Shown one piece after another: positions 1 through 12,200 of a DNA stretch of 64,000 nucleotides. The position numbers and the translations under genes were made by a program. Positions within the stretch are counted from its first letter, which is position 1. Every line of letters begins with the position of its first letter. This DNA comes from Diploscapter coronatus. Lineage: Eukaryota; Nematoda; Chromadorea; Rhabditida; Rhabditidae. Where the stretch lies: contig OZ038422.1 in the NCBI GenBank assembly GCA_964036155.1, forward strand, positions 15,275,201 to 15,339,200, given 5' to 3'. The notes below the pieces were generated by a model. That model saw only the letters and a program-made list of their open reading frames with translations. It made no database searches and was not told where the DNA came from.

Positions 1-3000
1 CTCATCAGGAGGATTGGGATCACTGAGGAGGATGTAAGGAATTTTTTTTTATCATTCTTTTATGAAAACATGTAATGTAGGAGTCTACTTTTCGGAAAAT
101 TCAAAATTAGGTTTTTGCATCGTCCACTTGTGTGAATATAATCTAAAGTTTCTCTATTTGAAATTTCCCGAAAAATAGACTCGAGCTAGAAATAAGATGA
201 AGTATGATTTATTTTTATTATTTTTACCCACTGTTTTCCTGAAAACTAAAAATTCAAAGTTTCAAAAACATTATTTTGTTTTCTTTCAGATCAAAGAGCG
301 TCAGGCTTACGTGAGCAAAATCGAGGAGGAACTGAAGAAGTACTTCTTGACGCCAAAAGTCAGAATGTTCGGATCGTCACTAACGCCGATTGGAACGATT
401 GATTCGGATGTTGTGAGTTCGTTCAAACTTTAAATTTTCTAGAAATCATGGAAACGCTTAATTCCCTTAATTTTTCGTCAATTTGTAAACCGCATGATAT
501 CGTGACATATAATACGTTTAAAAATGTGAAGGTGAGATGGATGGGATACGATATCCTTTTTCCTGCTATTTTGTCATGGCATTTTTATGTTATCACATGG
601 TTTACAAATTGCTCCATTTCCTTGGGTGTGTTTCCCTAAAATTGTTTATTTCAGGACGCGTGTCTGGTTCTGAACGATCCCGAGCCTTTGGAGCAGTCGC
701 AGCAAAGGGACAAAATCACTTTGCTGACTGCGGACGTTGAAATGTTCAAGGAGCGAAAAATACATGCGGACGAATTGGCCAGACTTCAGCCTGCTGGTAA
801 TTTTATTTTAGTTTTTTTAGATTTTCTTTTGCCGAAAATTCGATGTTTTCTATTTTGCTAGTAAAAACATCGAAATCTTGCAAACTTTCAAGGAAATCGA
901 TTTTTTTATTTTCAGACCAAGTTCGTTTCGTCTCCAAGATAATGAACGACGTTCGCAAGCACTGCAACTGGATCGACCACCAGAGACCCATCACTGACTG
1001 CAGATGTCCTTTGGTCCAAATGGTCGTCGATAAAAAGGTGGGAGTTGATTTACATTTTCGCAAAGATCATACTTAATTTTCACGGTCTTCTGTATTTGCC
1101 ACCAAATTTTAGCTTAGAAAGTGTGGGACACAGAAATACAAATTCAGAAGGTCAATTGTCTTGCATTTTTGGTAGTTTTAACTTTCTAAAATTATTTATT
1201 CTTTTAGTTTGTGGTCGACCTGTCAGTCGATAACCTTCTCGGCTGTGCCAAGACGGACTACCTGAACGACATGCTGCTCCAGGACAAATCGGGTAACCTG
1301 AGGAAGATCCTCTTGGCGCTGCGATTCTGGTTCGAGACAAACGGACTTTTCGACCTGCCCACTGATAAATATGTGAGCTTTTTGTAGGCAAAAACTCACC
1401 CTCATCAAGGAAAAATTACGATCGAATTTTATAAATTTCTCTAAAAGCGTTGAAATCATTATTTTTCCTTTCGAAAATGCTACCTTTTATGGAGGAGAAC
1501 TTATTTCGGTCTTTACTATTTCAGAAAGCCAGTTTCAATGCTTACATGATCGACCTGTTGATGATCAACCGTCTGCAGGCTCTCGCGATGGTCCAGCCAT
1601 TTGCACATCATCTTGACGTTTACAAGGTTAATGAGTTTTTCTTCAAAAATTACATTTTTTTCAGAAAGTTGCGAATGGCTGGAGAATCGACTTCTTTCAG
1701 CAGGAAAATCACGCTCTTTTCGAAGTCAACATTGATGTCGTCATTTTGGTATGTTACCTTCAGAGATAGGAAGATTTGAGTTCAAACATTTTCTTTTGAA
1801 AGTCGAAATAATGAAATTTCCCAGAAATTCTTCGCGTACATCGTGCAATTCGACATCGAGAAGAACGTGTTTTCGCTGAGAAACGGAGCCCCGATGCGCA
1901 ACGACTGCTTCGATGAGTTCAATCCAAAATTACCGTTCAAGAAGGGAGCCCTGAATATTCAGGTAAATTAAAACGAAAAAATAAATCTCGCTTAAATTTT
2001 ATAACTATATGGAGAGCCTAAGACTTGTAGAAAAGTGAGCGGTAGTCTGATTTCTATTTTTCAGGACCCTTTAGAAGCGAGTCACAACGTCGCCCAGAAC
2101 ATCACTCACAAGGCGCTTGTCGCATTCAGAAATGCGTGCAAATTGTCGTTGGCCATGGCGAAAAAGAAGAAGGACGACTATCGCGTGCTGCTCAGGGTTT
2201 GGGATAACCAGAAGGAGGCTCACGAACAGGACATGACTGAGTTCGAGAAAGGTTAGATTTTTCGAGGAAGTAAAAAAGTAATAATTTACCTTGATTGGAC
2301 CAAATATTCTACATAATTCGCACTTCTTATATTATTTCCTTTATTCTTTACCAGATCTATACATCAAAATATGTATTTGGTCAGATCTCATAACTAACTG
2401 CTAAAATATATTCAGAATACCCTGTAAAATAATTGAAATTCCTAGGTTTTTGATTTTCAGACGCCTTCAAAGTGGTGACGATTCCCGATTTGCCCGATGC
2501 GATGACCACGGAGACATTCGCTTCGACGGTCAATTTCATCTTGGAGATGGTGATGCACATCAGGAGGATGGATGAACAAGCAGAACCACCCTGCAAGAAA
2601 GCAAGGAATCAGGAGGGACAGGTTTGTTTTTTTTTTTTTTTTTTTTTTTAATATTTCAAGATAACTGAAATTTCAAATCATCATAACAAACGTAAAGCAA
2701 ATTCAGAAAATTTGTTTGATTTATCTGATTCGAATCTATTTTTCGAGAAACTTAGAAAGATACTAAACTTATTTTTTTAAAATATATTTTCGTTCAATTG
2801 AACAAACGATATTCAATTCAACTTTGTGTTCTGGAAATTCGAAAAAAAAAAACTTATAATTGTCCATATTTCAGGAGGAGAACATTTTCGTAGACCTGAA
2901 GGAATACGGCGTCTACGGAAAAATGTGGGTGGGCAGAAGAAATGTTCGAAGACAATTGGAGAGGCAGAATCCTGCGATAAAGAACGACAAAGGATTCGAT

Positions 3001-3632
3001 ACTGAAGTTTGGGTACAATTTACTTCTTCTAGTGATTTTTCTTGTATCATTATCTTAGGAAAAATGTTCTAATTATAGGCAAAATAGTATATTTAAAAGC
3101 GAACAAAATGGGTGCACTTTTTAGATGACTGATATGAGGTTATCAAAAGATGTGCTTATTTATTACTAAAAATGAATCCTTCAAATTTTAGGTCTCGGTC
3201 CAAATTGCTGCAGCCATGCCTCCTCAACTCATCGGGCGCATTTCCGTGTCAGTTCTCAAAATCGACACCAAGGCAAAGTTAGCTTTTTCAATTTTTTACA
3301 TTATTCGCGCGCTAACGTTTTATTTTACCCAGTTTCACAAGTAAAAACTCGCGAAAATTTAGCTTTTCAAAAATTATTCTTGCATACTTTTTATCATTTT
3401 AGAACTTCTATTTTATACAAAGGATTAACAATTAAGGATAATTTTCAACAATATCGACTGCAACGCGACGGATTTGAACAACGCGATTCATTTCTTGGAG
3501 ACGATGATTCAAAACCATCTCAACTACATTTTGGCTGCAGACGCGGCGCTCTCCATGCACATTTCCAATGACTTGCCCCAGACTGTCCAACTGACCATTC
3601 CTCAGGAAATCCCCTCGTCTTCCAACTTCTAG
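1..3632 (+). CDS. TUT1-like non-canonical poly(A)/poly(U) polymerase, 5' end outside window
   Basis: Thirteen exons (1-33, 290-412, 655-796, 916-1037, 1208-1372, 1525-1626, 1665-1748, 1825-1962, 2065-2251, 2461-2621, 2875-3012, 3192-3277, 3437-3632) join in frame to the TAG at 3630-3632, giving at least 558 aa without the N-terminus. Exons 2-3 hold the nucleotidyltransferase signature GSS followed by SDVDACL, with the DxD pair split by an intron. Exon 5 supplies the third carboxylate in VVDLSVDN. Exon 9 begins with the PAP-associated motif DPLEASHNVAQNI, closest in my recollection to TUT1/Star-PAP enzymes, whose nematode member USIP-1 acts on U6 snRNA. Expected activity is addition of UMP or AMP to RNA 3' ends; nuclear location is inferred from the family. 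The final about 150 residues are not a domain I recognise. A T-run at about 2623-2650 lies in an intron. Other TUTase/PAP subfamilies remain possible. Confidence 0.8.
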
Positions 3633-4973
3633 GTACACATTAGAAAATTTTGGATCAAAACCCTAGGATACGTTAATTTGACCCAATTAAAAGTTTCTAC
3701 TTCACTATTTGCCATTTTCCTAATTATGAATTTCGTTATTTCTTTATCATTTCATTTCAAAGCTAGAACTGCCCAAATGATGCTTTAGATGATATAATTA
3801 TTGTTAGAAAAATTATGTGATAGTTTGATCTTGTCCTCAAAAATCAGGTAAATCCTCTTAGCCCTTTATTCCAGTATTTTGGTTCGATGGAAAATTCATG
3901 AGGAATCAGAAATAGCGGCGTATTCTCCAAATTTCGGTGGTTCATAAAAGAATCAGAGATTTTATGCCATATCACCCATTTCATTCTTCATTCGTCATTT
4001 CTTTTTTATTCTTTTACTCGTTACTTATCGTATCTATCTTAAGTTTTAGTAGGATTTTCTAAAACTCTTTTCAAGCCGGTGTTTATCTTTGATCTCCTTC
4101 AAGTAGTCCGTGTTACACATTTAAATTTTTTAATGGATAGGTAGAAAAATCGGAAAGTTTCTTTCAAGATGTTTTATCACTTATTGATGATGTGTTTATC
4201 AGTGTTGTAATTATTGTTGCTAACAGGAAGCCGTCAGCATAGAAACTCACAAATCTTGACGAACCTCTTACATGGGAGTTTTCGATGACGTCGATAACGA
4301 TGTTGACGTTAAAAATGCAAAAATAGGAAGCTGGAGCTAGGAAATGTTTAGCTGTCTTTCACTCGGTATTTTGCATGAGAAATGAGCAAGTTCCCCTGTC
4401 AAAAATATAAGCTGATTTTGCAAATTTGTGAATATAAGTGAAGAATAGACGATTTTCAGCTTCCAGATTCCTATTCAGCACTTTTTGACTTCATCATCGT
4501 CATCGCACCGTTTTTGAAAAATCCTATTTGGGAAGTTTATCGGGATCTGTGAGTTCCTATGTTGACGACTCTCTTGTAAGAATAAATTGAACTTGTGGTT
4601 TAATTTTATATAGCTACTATATAGGGAAATGTATGATAGTGTACTATATTCAGTGTTAGTATTTTTTTCAGTTTTTAACCTACCGCCTCTATTATTCTCC
4701 GAAGAAAAACGAGGTCTTACTCATTAGCCAAAAGCATGCATCATAATGTATCCTTTTTCTCTTCTTTTCATCTCCCCCCCCCCCCATTCTTCTTCCGTCT
4801 TTTCAAGTGCTCCCTATTGATTGATCTCCTTCCTTCTCCTGTCGTCTCTATTTTCTTCTCCTCGCAATGCTTCGCCACTTTTTCTCTTCTGCAAAATCCT
4901 CGACTTTCTCCCGGCTCTCCAATAGCATTCAGCAGCAGCAGCAGCAGCAGTGGTCCTGTCTCATGGCTAGACG
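3633..4973. other. Intergenic, 1.3 kb
   Basis: No coding exon could be supported. Near the following gene there is a run of 12 C (4774-4785) and seven CAG triplets (4930-4950). The CAG tract lies 23 bases before the chosen ATG at 4974, so it is probably 5' UTR or outron rather than polyglutamine. Confidence 0.5.
4930..4950 (+). repeat. (CAG)7 microsatellite
   Basis: Seven perfect CAG units directly upstream of the F-box gene start codon. It is not in the protein if translation starts at 4974. Confidence 0.9.
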
Positions 4974-7230
4974 ATGGATTTCGAGGATGAGGAGGAACTC
5001 TATTTCGAGCCTGTAACTGACTATGCTGAACACGATCCACAACACTCGCACTGCTTGAATTGTCACAAGTTCGGATGTCAATATACTGGTAAGTAAATCA
5101 ATTTTGATTTTCATAACTTGGAATTTTTTGATCTAGTATCATGAAAAAATCGTATCGTTAGACAAGTAATGTAAAGAGCGAATCTGACTAGATTTCTTTG
5201 TTCATGTCAAAACGCTTCTGAAAATCATATCATCAATTTTTATTACACGATTTTGCACTTATGATTATTCCAGGAGATGATTGTTGTCCATTGGAAGCTT
5301 GCTCAAGTTGTTCAATTCCACTACATCACTGCAAAATCGAGGACCACAAGGAGAATATTTGTTTCAAGGTTTTATTATTTGTTTTACAAAATCTAGAATA
5401 ATTGTTTCAGCAATTTGTACCTTGTTTGAATGCTTCATTCGGCTGCCGTCAGAAGGTTCGTCGAGATAGATTGGGCCTGCATTTAGCCATTTGTCCAGCT
5501 AGTGTTGTTGTTTGCACTAGGTAAATAAACTTGTTTGTTTGACTTGTAGAAGATAAAATTACAGTTGAATTTCCAGAGAATGGTGTCGAAAAGCCCACAC
5601 GGAAAAAGAGAAAATGGTCTTGAAGGATTGGGGAAAGAACAAAGTGACGAGGGTTGAAACGACTGCGCCCGACGATAGTCCTGACGTGGCATGGACATTA
5701 CACGATCAGGTTCACAAACTGGCCCAGACATTGAGTGACGAAAAATTCCAGGACATGATAATCAAGAGTTATGGTTATGGAAGAAAGGCTCGGGTCAGGA
5801 GGCGCGAAAGAATTCATCCAAAGCACCCGATGCTCCCCATGCGAAGCATCGATGCAGAAACGGATGCGCATCGACAGGATGATGCTGACAATAGTAGCGA
5901 CGAGGAAAAGAGGATCAAGGTTCTTACTTTCTATTCATAATTTATATAGCTTTGCGTTCATTTGGAGTGCTTCGTCGTTTTGAAAGCCAACATGCTAAGC
6001 AACGTTATATCAGCTTAACGAATTCACAAACACGCCTTGTTTCAACATATAATCGTAAATTTCAATGAGGAAAAAACTTAAATTGCCCAGAAAAGAAAAT
6101 AAACGAGACTAATTCAGGCAGAAAAGCTACGCAAGAAACAAGCCATGTTTGCCAACTGTTGGATGTGCCATGTCGACCCAACGACTCAACATTTGCATAC
6201 CCTGGGAAACGATAAGACCAAGTACGAGTTGATGAAGCCTGTGAAGCGACATGAAAGGCCGGTCGATGTTCTACATTCGAAATATAATCTGATGGTTAGT
6301 TTGTTCTGTTGAAGGCTAGTAAGAAATGACGTCTTCAGATAGACATCACACTCTACACATTTCATGATTCGTACCGGAAGGGGTCTAATCTGGGTATCTT
6401 CACGAATGGAGGAAGTCTGCTTTATAATTTCCGATGTCTTCGTAACGTGCATCGCCTTGACTACGGAAAGCATCATCTGGCTATGCATTCGAACATCTTC
6501 GATACTTTGCAGGACTATGTTTTGCGGTAAATTTTGGACTCATATCGAATCACAATCGGTGCTATTCTTCAGTTGTCCAAACTTTGTTCGCGGCTGTGAT
6601 TTCATCGCTAGTCGATGTCGTCCAGCGCAGGGTTCACTTCGATACTTTCCTGAGATTCGACAGATTTGTCATACACCAAATACTGGTGAAGTCTGTGATA
6701 AAACTAAAAATGGAAATTCGATTTCTATGGATATTCTCCCCGACTGGGTCTATGAAGAAGTCGCCAAATACCTTCCCGGAACTGCCTTATTCAATCTGTC
6801 ACTTTGCTCAAAGTAAGAAAATTTTCAAGAAACATTTCTGATTTGAAGCTTTTGCTTAGATCAATACGTTGGAAAGTCTTTCATATATTGCGCTCACACT
6901 GTTTGATTGTACCGAAATGGAAGAAGCGAAATGGAAAATGGGTTCTGGAGAAATTTGTAACTTATCCAGATCTTATTCGGAGTTAGAAGAAAGAAGTTTT
7001 AGGCAGAGGAGTTGTCAATCGCTGAAAAGTCTCCCCAGCTTCAATGGCAACCTCCTTCTGAACTAAATCAGCATCTACAAAATTGTCGATATTTCGAGAA
7101 GAACGATTTCGGAGGCGCAGAAAAAGTGCCTGTTTTTCTAGATAACTTGGAGAAGTTAACAGAAGAATTCGGTGAAAAAATTCCAAAGTATCAGGCATAT
7201 TGGCAAAACGTAGGAAATTTAATATTTTAG
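4974..7230 (+). CDS. FBXO30/FBXO40-like F-box protein with TRAF-type zinc finger
   Basis: Nine exons (4974-5088, 5274-5368, 5411-5520, 5577-5919, 6118-6294, 6339-6526, 6573-6812, 6860-6956, 7003-7230) join to 530 aa. Residues about 20-110 form a Cys/His-rich TRAF-type zinc finger (HCLNCHKFGCQ, then CCPLEACSSCSIPLHHC, PCLNASFGCRQKV and LAICPASVVVCT), matching the N-terminus of FBXO30/FBXO40. A basic and acidic middle follows, then a second Cys-containing stretch (NCWMCHVD). Near residue 410 lies an F-box (DWVYEEVAKYLPGTALFNLS) followed by a W-rich tail (RNGKWVLEKF). Such proteins recruit substrates to SKP1-cullin ubiquitin ligases; the substrate is unknown. The last exon could instead extend through a 21-base pseudo-intron after 7209, but that is too short to splice, so the TAG at 7230 is used. 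Confidence 0.75.
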
Positions 7231-7352
7231 AACGGAACAATACTTGATCATTTAGGTAGCCGTCTTGGGTCTACTTTTGGGTAATGGTACTGTGGCCTTG
7301 AATGCATGGGTATAACTCCGATAATCTAGTCACAAATTTTATATCTATTGTA

Positions 7353-7358
7353 AATAAA
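7353..7358 (+). promoter_or_regulatory. Poly(A) signal AATAAA of the F-box gene
   Basis: AATAAA 123 bases after the stop codon. Confidence 0.6.
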
Positions 7359-8077
7359 TAATTTTTATCAGTTTGGACCCAAAATGTTCAATGCTTTTTT
7401 TTCTTAATCAGAATAATTTTCCAACAACACCCTTGTATCATACCTAACGATGAAATCAGCACTGCAAAACGCCTTTCAATGATTTATCGAAATTTTTCAA
7501 TTTTTTCATCTAAACAATGAATCACTTTTGATCAAAACTAACACTCCAAAATAAATCTTTCTGCACATTTCTGTGAACTATCGATTAATTTATTTTATCA
7601 AACAGGCCAGAGCAATTATGTTCCGTTTCTAGCCTGTTTTTGTACATATGGATTTTCAAAATATCACAACTCTTCCCTATTCTCTGCAACCCATGCTCGA
7701 TTTTACTATATATTAAAGTTTGATTATTTCCTAACATACACGTATTCGCATGTTCAACGGACTTTATTAACTTCCTAATGAGGCAATTCCCTTGTTCTCC
7801 AATTTGAGCTACACTTTTCTTTGGAACTGCTTGAGAATTCCAGCGTTGAGTTGTCCACTCGGAATACAGGTCTAATTTCACTAGGTGATATGTCGAAAAA
7901 TGCCAATATTTAGCTAGTTGGTAGCTCCTTTTCTAATAACTTTCTTATCGCTGCTGCACAAGATCTTAGAGAAGGCTTCAAAGAAAGGGTTCAGCCGAAA
8001 AGAAAATGATATTCACGAAGCAAATCTAGACAAGATTTTTGCTTTTAATAGAGCTAGCAAAAATTTTCCTTCTAAAA

Positions 8078-8248
8078 ACTCAACTGAATGATGATTTGAA
8101 TTTTTCGTGACTTCGCAACTTCGCGAACAGGTTAAATATTGTGTAAGGCTAGGAGACGGTAGGGAAAGGTTGTGAAACGTTCTCTCGCTTTACACACTAC
8201 TCTACCTGGACACGAAGTCGCGAAAAATCCAAATCGCTCAACTGAGTT
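8078..8248. repeat. Imperfect palindromic (MITE-like) element
   Basis: The left arm from 8078 (ACTCAACTGA, then TTTTTCGTGACTTCG) is the near reverse complement of the right arm ending at 8248 (CGAAGTCGCGAAAAA, then CTCAACTGAGTT). A second inner pair (ACAGGTTAAATATTGTGTAA against TTACACACTACTCTACCTGG) continues the stem, so roughly 65 bases on each side pair around a 40-base loop. No coding capacity. Confidence 0.6.
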
Positions 8249-9296
8249 GTTATCGTAAGTATAAGTATCGTGTTATTGTGAAAGATAAAATAATTTTCTT
8301 TTCCTTTACAGAAGCGACCATTCGTTTTTCTATCTATGAAAGGAAGAGAAATGTGAAAGATAGAAATAATATATCAGAGAAAAAGATGCAAAACAAGAGA
8401 GAGAGAGACGAAAATTTTGACCGATCAGTGCAGGTCAGTTTCCAGGCAGTGAATGACGAGGAAACGAATAAATTATAGGAGAAGTTTGGCAAGAAGTAGC
8501 CACCTTGAAAATAAGCTTACATGTGGGATTACTTTTGATGGTGATAACTTATCGATATCTGAAGACACTAGTTCAGGAGATATTATAAACAAAGTGTCTA
8601 CAGTAGAGATATCAGAACCAGATAACCAGTCCTATGGAGCCCTTTTGTCAGATGAAGAAAATATACGGGGGGAGGGGGATAGGTTGCAATGGGAAGTGAC
8701 GAATTTCTATAAAATTCGTTAGTGCATTTGACGATCGTCTTCCATGGGATTGAACATAACACGAATTTTACTAAAGATTATAATGAAGTGAATCGTCATA
8801 CTATTGAGAAAAATCATATGCACTAGAAAAGTTTAAACGTCATAAAATATGTAAATAGCCACAGCGAAAAAATAAATTAAGGATTTAGGGGTGATACCAA
8901 ATTTGGATTCTGAAGACTTTTTAAAATATCAATTGGGATTCGATTTGGAAGTTCGATTAAATTGTGCTCTTGATTATGACATTCACTCTTTGAAGAAAAA
9001 CGATACTGACATATGTCATACAATTCTTTCCTCGACATTTGTTCTTCCAATTAGCACAATTTTTCTGTATGTATGAAAATTTCGAATGAATATTTCAATT
9101 TAGTAAAACCGATTTCGCTCATTTGGATCAAATGTTCTAATATCATAAAATCATGAGATTTCCCATGATATTCCCAATATCATCAATTCTACTTGAACTT
9201 TGCTCCCTCCTTATTCATAGAGATGCTGGTCATTTACCCAGATATTCTAATGATGCTTCTTCATGCTACCGTAATCCAGATCATGCTGTTTCATAG

Positions 9297-12200
9297 CATA
9301 AAACCTTTGAAACTTCTCTGAAAGGCGGAGCTATCGAAAGTGAAAATGGAAAGGAAAGTGGCGTTTTTGCCGTCCAGATTTCGACGCTGAAGCCGAGAAA
9401 TTCGAGAAAGAGCGATCAAATTAGGAAAGACTACGAAAAGCTGGGAGAAAGGATAGATAAAAATGATGAAGTTGGAAGAGAAAGAGTGAGAGACAGAGAA
9501 AGACAGAGCGACCGTACACAGAAGCGCATGAACCTGAAGGGTTTGTAACAATTTTGTCCTTCATATAAATATCTACCTGGATTAAAGAGTTGATTCTGAA
9601 TCATATTATCTTAAATCGTCCTTAGCTAAGGTAACTACAGTATTGCTGATAAATAACTAATATTCATTGATCTTTAATATTTGTCCTATAAATGTAAATT
9701 GAATTTGCTAAATTTTGTGAAAAAATGAGGGAATATTTAAATTTTCTTCTGATAGGTATGAGCTTGGATCATTTATAGTTTGAATAAAATGAAATTTCAG
9801 GATTATCAATACCGTATGTTGTGTCGATAAACCGTAATGAGAAGATTCAAAGTATGGAGAAGGTCAAGATGAATAAAGAGGTTTATAAGAAGGTGCGTTT
9901 TTCTTCGATAGAGCTAAATATGGTTATTTGAGGTTGAACAATTACATTACGGATGGTATATTCAAGCCGTGAGCAGTTTACTTGGAGCTGTTGGGAAGAA
10001 GGAGTATATGAAGATGGATAGGTAAATTTTCAAGTTATTCTTTTTTAACTCCTGAACTTGATTATTTTACGACGTTGATATCGACATTTTTTCGTGATTA
10101 AGCGACTTGACTTGAAAATCCGGTAGCTTTAGCATTCTCGAATGACTTTGGGCAGACTGACTATGCGAAGCCAAGAGATAAGGAGACATTTCCTTTGAAT
10201 ACGAAGATAGGGTCATAAACCTAGATCGTCATTAAATTTGAGAGGAAGGATGACGAAATAGGCCCGGGATATGAGAGGAAAGCGCATAAAACGTAAGATA
10301 AGAGGCGAAAGGCGATAATAAGTGCTAGTCAATTTGTCGGAATTTCGCACTAGACTGCCGAAGACAGAAATTTCACTTTAAAAATCTAGTGGAATGATGT
10401 GAAATTCAAATGAAAGTCAAATTCAAAATGCAGATGAAGCAAAAATATCACTGAATTTTTTACCAGGAAATGATCGTTTAAAAATATTCGCCGTGAGCAA
10501 GTTCTATGCAGAAAGTCATGAGGTCAGAAAATAATGATAGGCATCATATCAAATACAGACATCTGATAATGGACTACATGCTATACAGAATAGAATGAAT
10601 GAAGAAACTATAAATTTGCTTGAACAGGTCGTTAACTGGTTTGACCGTTTGTGACCAGTTAACGTGATATTTCCCTTGCCGACCGGTCATTTAGGTCGTT
10701 TCGCATTCACATTCACATTCACACTCACTTTCTCACGGAACCTTGACCATTTTTGCACGTTGTAAATCCTTTGTGAATTTTATTACGTATTTAGCCTATC
10801 AGAGTCAATGTGTTTACAAAATTGAGTTTCTTGAACAAGTTCATATATTTTTATATTCTTTTTGTTTATCAACATATTTTATCGCCAAACAAATCAACTT
10901 TCTGGAAAGCCGAAATTTAAATTTTACCAATTTCACAGAAACATTTCAGAAATACCAGGAAAGCTTTTATCGCTTGCCTGGATTCGATTGATAAGGAACA
11001 TGATCTGCAAAAGGGTGCCGAGTGCCTCGTTAAAGCCTTCGATGGGAAACTTGTGAGACTGGTCTTTTTTTTTTTTTTTTTTTTTAATTTTCAGTAAATA
11101 TCTAGATTGACTCATTCCCTCATGCTCTTCACGATCCGAAATACTCCATATTCGACTCAAATCGTCTGTCAGGGAAATGGTTAAAGCTGAAGCGGCGTAA
11201 GAAGAAATCGAAGCGAATCAGCAAAGTCGAAATCACGACGAAAGTTGGAGAAAGAAGGTCAAAGACGTTCGATATCCACCGCAGAAGTCACGAAGAAAAT
11301 CGAAGAATCAAGATGATGAAGAAGTATTTGAAGAAATTGGAAATCAGAAGAAGCCCGAGTAAAATTCGAACAAGAGTTATTCCTTGGAAGCAATTATCAG
11401 CGAGAAATGCCAGCATTGCAACAACAACAAGGACAAGTCCAAAAACCACAACATCGGCAATAGCTCCAAGCTATTCAAGAAGGCCCATCAGAGTACCATA
11501 TAGAAGAATTATCAAGAATCTGCAATGGCAGCCAAAGACTTTTCTGAAGACGAAGACGAGGTCCAGGTAAGCTTTCTTTTATATTGAGCAATGTTAATTT
11601 TTAATTTTTCCAGGCTTGAAAAGCTAAATCGCAATGGCATCAAGAAAATAACTCTGCCTTCGAAGTTGCAAAGAAAATATAACCGCTATCGCAAGAAGTT
11701 GGCTATAAGAAGAGTCAAAAGGAATGTTCTTTCACTCTACACAAACGCAAGTTTTAAAAATTATATTTAAATTCACCACATCTGGAGAGTAGTTTCAGCA
11801 AAGATGCGAAATGACTGCATATCTGTTAGAAGATCTGGACGATTACTTTATCTTTTTCTTTTCTCTCGTATTCCCATGATCATAATTTATCCTCCTTGCT
11901 TGCGAGTAACCTTCTTCTTCCACTTCCAGGAAGAGACGATCGGTTTGGCCAAGGAAACAGAGCGACGCGACCGATTCCCTTACAAAATCATCACCAGAAA
12001 AACCGCGCCAAATTTAAAACACGAACGGAAATCTCCTATTCAAGTAAGAAATAAACGATATCTTGTTTGATTTGAATCTCTTCCCATCTTGAAATTGACC
12101 AGGGAAAGGAAAGCTTGATCATCGTTCCCATAAACTATTTCATATGATTTGATAAAGTCGTGAAGAATCCAAGTTTCTTAATTGAGTTTTTTTTCAGGGA

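Larger units (their letters stand above)
7231..9296. other. Intergenic/unresolved stretch before the MLT-10-like gene
   Basis: It holds a palindromic element (8078-8248) and exon-like open stretches: 8312-8430 after a TTTACAG acceptor, 8500-8693, and 8890-9063. The last encodes an acidic run (PNLDSEDFLKYQLGFDLEV). I could not join them to each other or to the gene at 9297, and I recognise no domain. They may be 5' exons of the MLT-10-like gene or a decayed gene. Confidence 0.3.

Noticed and set aside
4768..5040. Minus-strand frame with poly-Leu through the CAG repeat
   Set aside because: Produced by the CTG complement of the CAG microsatellite and by exon 1 of the F-box gene.
7207..7283. Extension of the F-box protein through a spliced 21-base intron (7210-7230)
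   Set aside because: An intron this short is below what nematode splicing uses; the in-frame TAG at 7228-7230 is simpler.
7585..7881. 98-codon open frame on the minus strand after the F-box gene
   Set aside because: No signal peptide, domain, splice context or related sequence in the window; composition is like flanking AT-rich DNA.
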